A stretch of 64,000 nt of DNA, taken from NCBI RefSeq assembly GCF_024170465.1, contig NZ_JALJYF010000002.1:992001-1056000 (forward strand), read 5' to 3'. Shown here piece after piece: positions 1 through 7,385 of this stretch; within the stretch, counting starts at the first letter, position 1, and each line of letters begins with the position of its first letter. The position numbers and the translations under genes were made by a program. Source of the DNA: Natronospira proteinivora (GTDB taxonomy: Bacteria > Pseudomonadota > Gammaproteobacteria > Natronospirales > Natronospiraceae). The notes under the pieces were generated by a model, which was not told the DNA's origin, did no database searches, and saw only the letters and a list, made by a program, of their open reading frames with translations.

Positions 1-1437
1 CAGCTGGGCCAGGCGTTCTTGCTGTCTCAGGCCAATCCATACCAGGGCGGCCCCTTCCAGGGCCCAGATCAGGGTGACCGTCGGCCCGGTAAAGGCGATG
101 GGCACGGCGAGGGTGGCAAAGCCCACCGCCAATGCAAGGTGCGCATCGCCGAGCGGGCGAAGCCGGAAGCGCTTAAGCGTCAGCCAGGCCACCAAGGCAT
201 AGACCACGGCGATCACTGCCGAGCACAGCGCCACCGCGAGGCGTTCGCCGTCGAACAGGGCGGCAAATAGCGGGAAGGCGAACAGCGGCAGGCCGAATAC
301 CACGGCCACATCCAGCGTGCCGGTCCGGGCCTTGGTTTGCTCTGCGGGCTGGTTCAGGGCGTGGCGAATCGGGACCAGCAGATACAGCAACGAGAAAAAC
401 ACCAGGAAGGGGAAGGTGCTGGCGAAGTGTTCCGGCTGGTAACGGAGCACGCCCCAGACGGTGCCGATGATGAAAGTGAAGGCGAAGCCCAGGCGGTTGA
501 GCAGCGGCCAGGGCCGATACCAGGTGACACCTAGGACGGCGAGATTGAGTAGCGCGTAGTAGCTGAACAGGGCGATGTGGCTGCCCTCGCCGGTGGTGAC
601 GAGTATCGGTGCGGCAAAGCCGGCCACCAGGGCGAGTACACCCAGCGAAAGCGCGTTTTGTAATAGCGCCAGGGCTCCCGTCGCCGCGACCAGAATCAGC
701 AGTAGGGCGAAGGCCGCTGTTGTGGGGATCAGCTGGTAGAGGCGGAAGGCGGCAAAAACGGTCAGGATCAGCGTGCCGATGGCACCACCCTGCACGGCCA
801 GGGAGAAAAGCCGGCGAGCGTGGCGTTGCCGCCAGGCAAAGGCAAGCGCGCCCAATGCCACCAGGCTGATTCCGATCAGACGGAACTCAATGGGCGCCGA
901 GAGCCAGCCCTGTGCCGCGGCGTAACGCAACAGCGCCGCCACGCCAACGAAAGAGACCAGTACGCCCACCTTGACCGGCACATTGCCGTGAGAAAACCAG
1001 TCCTTAAGCCAGCTCAGCGCCTGGCCAAGGGGATCGGAGGCCGGTTTGTCGATGGTCGATGACTGGAAGGCGGCCCGGGCCGGGCGGCGGTCGTCCGGGT
1101 GTTCGGACAGGAGGGTGGAGGCATGGATACGGTTCGAGTCCGGCGCATCGCGCTTGGCGGCTTTTGTTTGCCGGTTTGGATCGGCTGGCGGCTCTTCCCG
1201 TGAAGAATCGGGTGGTGAGGCCGCCGTATCGGTTTCTGCGGTTACCTTGGGGGTTACCTGGGTGGCTTCTTGGGCGGCGGCCCGGGTGGCGGTATTGCGT
1301 TCGTGCTCCTCCAGTCGGACTTCCAGGTCCCGGGTCCGCGCCCGAAGTTGCTTGAGCGCTTCATTGAGTCGGCTCACCACCACCGCGAAGACAATGACGG
1401 CAAGCACCGTCAGCAGGAAGCCAAAATCCCCTTTCAT
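1..1437 (-). CDS. DUF2339 family multi-pass membrane protein (3' truncated by window edge)
   Basis: The minus strand is open from an ATG at 1437 to the window edge, 479 codons without a stop, so the C-terminus is missing. The N-terminus is a short membrane anchor (about residues 5-22), then a charged helix likely to form a coiled coil (about 23-55) and a polar Pro/Ser/Asp-rich linker to about residue 130. After that come many hydrophobic helices with small loops, including GVAALLRYAA and VVYALVAWLTLKRF. Anchor, coiled coil, linker and 10-20 membrane segments are the plan of DUF2339 predicted membrane proteins, which are often about 900 residues long. AAGGGGA sits just upstream of the start. 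The function of the family is not established; transport or envelope maintenance is a guess. The plus-strand frames over this stretch are shadows. Confidence 0.85.
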   Translation of the reverse strand, partial: MKGDFGFLLTVLAVIVFAVVVSRLNEALKQLRARTRDLEVRLEEHERNTATRAAAQEATQVTPKVTAETDTAASPPDSSREEPPADPNRQTKAAKRDAPDSNRIHASTLLSEHPDDRRPARAAFQSSTIDKPASDPLGQALSWLKDWFSHGNVPVKVGVLVSFVGVAALLRYAAAQGWLSAPIEFRLIGISLVALGALAFAWRQRHARRLFSLAVQGGAIGTLILTVFAAFRLYQLIPTTAAFALLLILVAATGALALLQNALSLGVLALVAGFAAPILVTTGEGSHIALFSYYALLNLAVLGVTWYRPWPLLNRLGFAFTFIIGTVWGVLRYQPEHFASTFPFLVFFSLLYLLVPIRHALNQPAEQTKARTGTLDVAVVFGLPLFAFPLFAALFDGERLAVALCSAVIAVVYALVAWLTLKRFRLRPLGDAHLALAVGFATLAVPIAFTGPTVTLIWALEGAALVWIGLRQQERLAQL

Positions 1438-2259
1438 GCCACAAGTCCCCTTTCTCTATCCCCGGCGCTGCCTAATGGCCCGGCTACACGCTCAGATTCA
1501 ATTTGAATGGGAGGGGCATGCGTACTGAACGCCGAATGAACGCCGATAAACGCGGACAGCCCCCTCCCGTAGGCCCTAATCTGCATGATCTGTCGGAAAA
1601 TTTATACACCTGCCGGCCAAACCGCCATGAGTGAATCAATGTCATGACCGCTTGGTCCCTACCACCGGCGTCAGTTGAAATGGGGCCATAATGCATGTGT
1701 CGGTGCTATCTGTGTTCTTGGCCCGTCGAACGAGACTTGCCTTGATGCGATCCATCTCGAAAAATTAAGGGATTATTTCCGCTCGTGAAAGCAGACTACT
1801 TGAAAAAAACGGCGCTCCCGATATTATTTATTCCTGATAACGCCCCTTTGAGTACGGCCCATGCGCATAGCAAGGGTGCGGAAATTAGGGGGGCACTAAG
1901 CAAAAAATGGTGGTCAGGGCCTGCATCCCACTAGACTGATCGAACGAACACGGGGAGAGGGTTTGAAAGAAGGGGGGCATTTCGCAGTTTTTATATGGTG
2001 CGACGTCCTCTGGCGTTGTGTTTGTCCGAGAGTGACCAGGGTTTAGCCCGAGACGCTTTCTATCTGGTCCATGAAAACACCGTCGATACTGATCCCCTAC
2101 GCTGGGCTCTGGAAAAGCCGAAGCGCATGCTGATAACTACCCTATCTAATGAGGTCTACCCCGGTTCTATGATCTGGAACTCGCAAAGAAAGGGGATCAT
2201 GCAGCAAATAGATACTGATGGTTACTTAAGAGAACTGAAAAATGACACAGGGAGCGAGC
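1438..2259. other. 822-bp stretch without a convincing gene
   Basis: No reading frame here has both a ribosome-binding site and a recognisable protein. The first part, close to the DUF2339 start, holds short tandem repeats (1526-1556). The rest, from about 1700, looks richer in A+T than its surroundings. An open frame at 1995-2357 runs into the lipoprotein gene in another frame and matches no family I know. Confidence 0.5.
1526..1556. repeat. Three tandem 10-bp units, TGAACGCCGA type
   Basis: TGAACGCCGA at 1526-1535 is repeated exactly at 1537-1546 and followed by a diverged unit, TAAACGCGGA, at 1547-1556. Units are about one helical turn apart. The block lies about 90 bp upstream of the DUF2339 start and could be a set of protein-binding sites. 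It also resembles the short 'GCGTTCATCGGCGTTTA' repeats found between genes in many unrelated bacteria. Confidence 0.6.
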
Positions 2260-2913
2260 ATGAGGTGGGGTTGGATAATATTGGCTTTGATTTTAATTGT
2301 TGGGATGCAGGCGTGCACTGTTGTGCCGGTTGCGGAGAACGTATCGGGGGGGTATGAGCCGGACTCAGACTCGGAGTCCGGTTTGTTATTGGCTTCGGTA
2401 ACCTATGAGGGTGGGTATTCGGGGTACAGCATGTTTTTTCGCTCCTTGGATAAGGAGTTTAAGAGGCAGTTGAGCATTGGCCAAGGTCAGGCGCCCATGC
2501 TGCCCTCGCAAAAAGATTGGGATATTGAGAAGCCCGGTGTCAGAGGACAAGTCTTTGCGATTGAGCTGGAAGCAGGCAAATACGAATTTTATAACTGGGC
2601 ATTGTCCAGTGGGCCTACCAGCGCAAGGCCGGAATCTGAATTTTCAATCCCGTTCGAGATTCGGCCCGGACAATCTACTTACGTGGGTGGATTTAGTTTT
2701 GTTGCAACGGGCCGGATGGGGCTGACAATTACCTCGGCAAATGTGAAGCACCGGGATAAGATAGAGAGGGACCTCGCCATTATTATGCTCAATTACCCCA
2801 ATATTAAAACGGCCCAGGTCTGGCGAGGAATTGAGGAAGGCCGCTCGGAAGAGATGCTAGGCGGTGAGTCCGTCACGCAGACGTTGATTTTTGTTCCTAT
2901 GGTGGTTCCTTAG
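2260..2913 (+). CDS. Lipoprotein of unknown function
   Basis: This is a 217-residue protein. The start at 2260 is chosen because GGGAG lies 5 bases upstream and it puts the signal peptide at the very N-terminus; an in-frame ATG at 2242 is the alternative. Residues 2-18 are a basic-hydrophobic signal ending in the lipobox GMQAC, so Cys19 should be lipidated. The mature part is mixed alpha/beta with one clear stretch (EAGKYEFYNW, then IPFEIRPGQSTYVGGFSF) typical of beta-sandwich lipoproteins in which a 'GxYxhxxh' strand precedes 'I.pGetvYlG'. That pattern occurs in several DUF2846-like lipoproteins, but I do not claim a family. It lies in an AT-richer stretch next to another small exported protein and may have been acquired with it. 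Confidence 0.75.
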   Translation: MRWGWIILALILIVGMQACTVVPVAENVSGGYEPDSDSESGLLLASVTYEGGYSGYSMFFRSLDKEFKRQLSIGQGQAPMLPSQKDWDIEKPGVRGQVFAIELEAGKYEFYNWALSSGPTSARPESEFSIPFEIRPGQSTYVGGFSFVATGRMGLTITSANVKHRDKIERDLAIIMLNYPNIKTAQVWRGIEEGRSEEMLGGESVTQTLIFVPMVVP

Positions 2914-3198
2914 AGAATAAAAAATATGGGGATGCTCATTTCCCACAAAAGCAATAAGCCGCGACAACCACCACCAGCCAAATTCCGCCGTGATGTATCT
3001 TCTTAAGGAGCCAAATGAATATTTTCTATCCAAAATCAAGAAACCCGACTATATTAAGTAGGCCTGCCATCACGGTCTGGTGAGACTGGAACAGTATGGT
3101 GTGGGCGTATAGCAGGAAGCTGCAGCGTCTCTTGGGCTTTATCCCCGGGAGTCGAAACCCCGGGTCTACCTACAAGGGTATGATGCAGGGGATAAGCT

Positions 3199-3513
3199 AT
3201 GCGCTCTATAGCCCGATTTTGGATCCTTTTATTTGTTCTTCTAGTTGTTGGCCCGGTTGCTTTTGCTGAAGAAGCAGAAGCTGGAGATGCTACGGCGCTC
3301 GAAGAATGTGCCGAGCTTGAAGTCAGCGAATCCATTTTGTCTGGTGACCTTTCTGTCGCCATGCTAGGGGGTGCGTCAGCGGATGTGGACAATCCCCAGC
3401 GGTGTTGCAGGATATGCCGGAGAGGAAAGGCATGTGGTGACTCTTGTATTAACAGAAACTACACGTGTCGTCAGCCGCCTGGATGTGCATGCAATGCGAA
3501 TGATTCAAGATGA
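3199..3513 (+). CDS. Small secreted cysteine-rich protein
   Basis: This is a 104-residue protein with a clear signal peptide (residues 1-23, cleavage after AFA). An acidic linker with one Cys follows. The C-terminal tail (66-104) has eight cysteines at 69, 70, 73, 79, 83, 90, 96 and 98, arranged as CCxxC, GKACGDSCI, TC and PPGCAC. The GKACGDSCI...C..PPGCAC signature recurs at the ends of small exported bacterial proteins and some secreted nucleases; I know of no proven function. The even number of closely spaced Cys suggests disulfides or metal binding outside the cytoplasm. It stands alone, with no operon partner. Confidence 0.75.
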   Translation: MRSIARFWILLFVLLVVGPVAFAEEAEAGDATALEECAELEVSESILSGDLSVAMLGGASADVDNPQRCCRICRRGKACGDSCINRNYTCRQPPGCACNANDSR

Positions 3514-3642
3514 TCATTTCGTCAATATGGTTTCAGTTTAGGATGACTTGCTGTTTGGGCGCTGAGTTTAACGGGCTTATTGCGCCGTGCATCTTTTGCG
3601 CCAAGCGGGCATGATGAAGGGGAAGTGAAAGGGGAAATCGAG

Positions 3643-4065
3643 ATGCTTGTTACGATCGCCAGCTACACCGAGCCCTGGGAGGCGCATATCGTTCGCGGCC
3701 GCCTGGAAGCTGAGGGCGTTCCTGCTACCCTGGCCCATGATCAACACGTGAGTCTCGACTGGCCGCTCGCCACCGCCCTGGGGGGCGTCAAGGTTCAGGT
3801 GCCGCCCGCATTTGTTGAGCAGGCCCTCGGCATCGAAGCCGACTATCGTAACGGTGCGTACATTACCGCGCTCCAGGCCATTCATCCGGACACCAAAGCC
3901 ATTGACTGCCCTGAGTGCGGTTCAGATCGTCTCCGCAGTCACGCTTCGTGGCCGCTCACCCTCCTTGCCCTAATGAGCCTGGGCATTGCTTCCATCATCT
4001 TTCCGCCTGCCACCGGTCGCCGTTCTTGTCGCGACTGCTATCATCACTGGGTACCGGATGAATGA
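3643..4065 (+). CDS. DUF2007 (putative signal transducing) protein with zinc-ribbon-like C-terminus
   Basis: This is a 140-residue protein. The start at 3643 is preferred over 3580 because a purine-rich GGGGAAA lies just upstream and the DUF2007 fold begins directly with MLVTIASYTEPWEAHIVRGRLEAEGVP. The family signature is an ACT-like domain with 'A..l.g.Lea.GIpa.l.d....' and a later 'G.v.v.V.......A' (about residues 1-70). A CPECGSDRL knuckle, one membrane segment (about 103-121) and a second CRDC pair follow, so the four Cys could bind zinc on either side of the membrane helix. The biological role of DUF2007 is unproven. The gene is monocistronic; a strong hairpin for the opposite strand lies just downstream. 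Confidence 0.8.
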   Translation: MLVTIASYTEPWEAHIVRGRLEAEGVPATLAHDQHVSLDWPLATALGGVKVQVPPAFVEQALGIEADYRNGAYITALQAIHPDTKAIDCPECGSDRLRSHASWPLTLLALMSLGIASIIFPPATGRRSCRDCYHHWVPDE

Positions 4066-4164
4066 GGTGAAGCTACCCTCTACTGATGGAGTGTGAGTGC
4101 CTAAAGAAGGTACAAACAACACGCATCCGCTGCATAGTTGCGAGATTAGGGTTCTATCGGTGCC

Positions 4165-4205
4165 GCTTACAGAAAGACCGGGCCGGCCGGGATTGGCCGG
4201 CCCGG
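4165..4205 (-). terminator. Rho-independent terminator of the delta-60 repeat lipoprotein gene
   Basis: Positions 4178-4188 and 4195-4205 form a perfect 11-bp GC-rich stem with a six-base loop. On the minus strand the stem is followed by TCTTTCTGT. It lies nine bases past the stop of the minus-strand gene ending at 4214. Confidence 0.75.
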
Positions 4206-4213
4206 TGTGGGAT

Positions 4214-7123
4214 TTACCAGATCAGCTCGCCGCTGTGGGCGTCGAAGAGCATCAGGCCGCCGCGTAGCGTGTCGCCGGTTTCATCGGCACCCAATACGAT
4301 CACCACATCATCATGGGCGGAGACATGGTAGCCACTGCCGTCCAGGCCGGGATTCCAGTCGTGATTCAGGGTGGCTTCCTCCATGTCGAAGGCGGCCAGC
4401 CAATCCCGCGGATGGGCATCGGGGTCTTCATTGGGGCTGCCTGCGAAAAGGATGCCGCCGGTGACATAGAGTTGCCCGTCACCACCGATGGCTATCCCGT
4501 TGGCTGAACCTGCCGAGCCGTGGCTATTCCGCCGGATGCCCGGCCGCCAGTCCGCATCCAACCCGCCGTCCTGGGCGTCGAGAGCGGCCAGGCCTTCGCG
4601 GGTTTCAAATTGCGGATCAACACCTGTGTCGCCGCGTACTTCTTCGAAGCGTCCACCGATATAGATCATGTTGTCATGGGCAAGCAACACTTCAACCGTA
4701 TTATCGGCGGCCGGTGCCCACTCATCCACGAGACTGCCGTCATCCTGTTCGAGGGCCGCGAGTCGGCTACGGTCAACGCCGCCCACGTTATTGAAGTGCC
4801 CGCCAATATAGAGCCTGTCACCGTGGGCGATCAGCGTGTTGACATTGCTTGATGGGGCTGCAGACCAGCCACTGTCCACGCCGCCCTGGCCGTGGAAGAA
4901 TGCGGCTACATTCTCCGTCGAGTGGCCTTCAGGGTCCGAGAAGCCGCCGCCCACAAAGACCCGTTCATCGGTGACCGCCAGCTGCCGGACGACGCCACCA
5001 TCGCCCACGCTGGCCTGCCAGTTCTCATCCACACTGGCATCGGACAGCTTCACTGCCAGCAGCCCTTCGTGATCCACTTCGGCGTCTTCATCCCACCAGC
5101 CGCCAAGATAGAGGCGCTCGCCATGAATGGCCATGGCTTCCACCGACGTCCATTCCCCGCCGCCGAGTTCTGGGCGCCAATCCCGGTCCAGCAGGCCGCT
5201 TTCCAAATCAAAGGCTGCCAAATACTCACGGGGAACACCGCCAATGGAGCGAAAATCACCGCCCACGTATAGATGCTCTCCGTTTCCGACGAGCACACGC
5301 GGTTCATTGCCTCGTGTGATACCGGAGTGCCAGTCAGAAAGGGGAACTCCGCTATCGGCATCAAAGGCGGCCAGTGTCGGCGTCAACTGCCACTCGATGT
5401 CATCGTTTGGGCCATGGCCTACCCGGTCGAATCCACCGCTAGCGACAAGCCGGTCTCCCACCACGGCGACCTGGGTGATTCGCCGATCGGTTTGCGCCAG
5501 AAAACCTTCGCGCATGCTGCGGGAGGAAAGATCAAATGCCGCCAGATAGTCGCGTTCAACGCCATTGATCTCGCGAAAGCGGCCGCCCAAATAGAGTGTA
5601 TCCTCGGAGAGGGCGAAGGACTCGACACGACGATCGGTGATGACGTCCCAATACCCCAGGTTCGCACCAACGCCTCCGGCGTCCACTACGCCAAAGCCAT
5701 TGCGCTCTGCGTCGTTGACCTCGTCGAATCGCCCACGGACAAAAACCGCCCCGTCATCGACCAGCAAGCCTTCCACAATGGGGGTGCCGGTGCCACGAAA
5801 GACATCCGGGCCCCAATCCTCGTCAACCGAGCCGTCGCTGAGGTCTACGGCGGCTAGAACATCTTTTGATACGCCGTTGACGAGTTCGAAACGACCACCG
5901 ATGAACAAGCGCTCGCCTACGGCGGCGAAGGCCTCCACACGTTCATCGGTGGAAATCTCCGGCTCATTGAGAAGCTCACCTTCATCGAGATCGATGATGG
6001 CGACATGCTCTCGTGAATGAGTCACGCCATCCACTTCGATTTCGGCGAATCGGCCGCCAACAAAGAGTTTGCCCTCATGAACCAAAAGCGTTTCCACCGC
6101 TTGGTCGGGGTGGAAGGCCCAATCCGTATCCACACCGCCGTCGGGGCGGATCCGGGCAAGGCCGGTGCGATCCAGTCCATCCACCGAGTCGAAGGTGCCG
6201 GCGATGAACCATCCGCCGACCCCGTCGGGGACAGCGGCGCGAACCTCGGCGTCCGCATCGGGCCCAAATGCGGGCAAAGGACCATGGGGTTGGCCGGTTT
6301 CGGCATGGATTGGCGCACCGCCGCTGGCCTGCAGGCCCACATGCCTGAAGCCGCCGCTCACATACAAGCGACCATCCTGGATGATGGTGTCCGTGGTCCA
6401 GTCACTGAAAGCCGGCGTGGCGCCCCTGGCGGCTACGCGCTGGGACTGCATGCCCTGGTACTCGGCAATGAAATACCACGGTGTGTCGACATCGAAGCCG
6501 TCGGCGATGCTTTCCAGCGTCACCGAGCCGCCTTCAGCCTGCATGATGGCACCGCTGTCGGAGCAATTGCTGTAGGCCTCCCAATCGCAGTCCGCATCGG
6601 ATGAGTAAAAGATGTCTACCGTGCCGGGGCCTGACCAGTGAACATGCATCTGCATGATGTCCGAGCTTGCGCTCAACTCCGGTGCGGCGTAGCAATGTAC
6701 CGCGATATCGTCGACACCCCCTTCGGGCATGGTCCCGGTGGCATTCTCAAGCTCACAATGCTGGGAGGCGGGCTGGGCGTCCAAGGCAACCGAGTATTCA
6801 TCATCGACTGCTATCGTTGATTCGAAGCTGAAGGGACCGGATTCTTCAATCTCAAAACTCTCTTCATCATTGAGGGTGAGGATGAGACCGCCGCTACTCA
6901 GTCCATGCACCTCCCCGCCAACTTGACCTTCCTCGGGCCCTTCGGTTTCGCCACCGGATCCGTCACCGCTTCCACCATCGGTCTCATTGGATCCGCTGGA
7001 CGAACTGCAGCCGACGGCGAACATCAGCGTAATCGCAAGAAGCAGAAAACTGGCGCGGCCCTTTGGCTGCGAATTCAGTGATTCTGGGCGGTTGAAAATA
7101 ACGAAAAATCTTGTGAAGTACAT
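4214..7123 (-). CDS. Large lipoprotein with delta-60 (DUF5122) beta-propeller repeats
   Basis: This is a 969-residue exported protein. The start at 7123 is chosen for its GGAGGGG Shine-Dalgarno site; the open frame upstream runs into the divergent gene. A hydrophobic segment ends in the lipobox FAVGC (Cys39), then a Ser/Gly/Asp/Glu-rich linker and an immunoglobulin-like region. From about residue 250 there are roughly twelve repeats of the form LYVGGxFxxhxGhxxxxLAAhDxxxGxhDxxWxP, spaced about 55-65 residues. This is the delta-60 repeat that forms beta-propellers in large surface proteins. The protein is very acidic. No catalytic motif is visible; binding or scaffold work at the cell surface is the likely role. 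It is divergent from the igaA-like gene (262-bp gap). Confidence 0.85.
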   Translation of the reverse strand: MYFTRFFVIFNRPESLNSQPKGRASFLLLAITLMFAVGCSSSSGSNETDGGSGDGSGGETEGPEEGQVGGEVHGLSSGGLILTLNDEESFEIEESGPFSFESTIAVDDEYSVALDAQPASQHCELENATGTMPEGGVDDIAVHCYAAPELSASSDIMQMHVHWSGPGTVDIFYSSDADCDWEAYSNCSDSGAIMQAEGGSVTLESIADGFDVDTPWYFIAEYQGMQSQRVAARGATPAFSDWTTDTIIQDGRLYVSGGFRHVGLQASGGAPIHAETGQPHGPLPAFGPDADAEVRAAVPDGVGGWFIAGTFDSVDGLDRTGLARIRPDGGVDTDWAFHPDQAVETLLVHEGKLFVGGRFAEIEVDGVTHSREHVAIIDLDEGELLNEPEISTDERVEAFAAVGERLFIGGRFELVNGVSKDVLAAVDLSDGSVDEDWGPDVFRGTGTPIVEGLLVDDGAVFVRGRFDEVNDAERNGFGVVDAGGVGANLGYWDVITDRRVESFALSEDTLYLGGRFREINGVERDYLAAFDLSSRSMREGFLAQTDRRITQVAVVGDRLVASGGFDRVGHGPNDDIEWQLTPTLAAFDADSGVPLSDWHSGITRGNEPRVLVGNGEHLYVGGDFRSIGGVPREYLAAFDLESGLLDRDWRPELGGGEWTSVEAMAIHGERLYLGGWWDEDAEVDHEGLLAVKLSDASVDENWQASVGDGGVVRQLAVTDERVFVGGGFSDPEGHSTENVAAFFHGQGGVDSGWSAAPSSNVNTLIAHGDRLYIGGHFNNVGGVDRSRLAALEQDDGSLVDEWAPAADNTVEVLLAHDNMIYIGGRFEEVRGDTGVDPQFETREGLAALDAQDGGLDADWRPGIRRNSHGSAGSANGIAIGGDGQLYVTGGILFAGSPNEDPDAHPRDWLAAFDMEEATLNHDWNPGLDGSGYHVSAHDDVVIVLGADETGDTLRGGLMLFDAHSGELIW

Positions 7124-7385
7124 GGTTGCCCCTCCGGCGGTCCCTATCCCCTGATTTCGGAAGCGAATTGCTATCCGAGTGCTGCAGTGTTCCCTGTGGC
7201 CGCAAGGGATACTACCCCCCAAATGCAGCGCCCTAACTCCCGGGAAGCTATGCGAGTACTGCAAGATTGGCTGGTGAAGTGACTTTTGCCATCGATTTAT
7301 GGGCCAAACTTGTCGTATAGTTCGGTCCGGCGAAGTTTGGGAATACATAGCCAACCTCAAGGATCCAGATAGAAAGGGGAGTTCG

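Noticed and set aside
1995-2357. Open frame of 120 codons on the plus strand
   Set aside because: It overlaps the better supported lipoprotein gene in another frame, has no ribosome-binding site and gives no recognisable protein.
3015-3083. 22-codon frame with AAGGAG upstream
   Set aside because: The ribosome-binding site is good but the product is only 22 residues, without motif or signal; not enough evidence to call a gene.
3140-3175. CCCGGG...CCCGGG repeat before the Cys-rich gene
   Set aside because: Six-base palindromic words close together; no further structure or T run, so probably chance.
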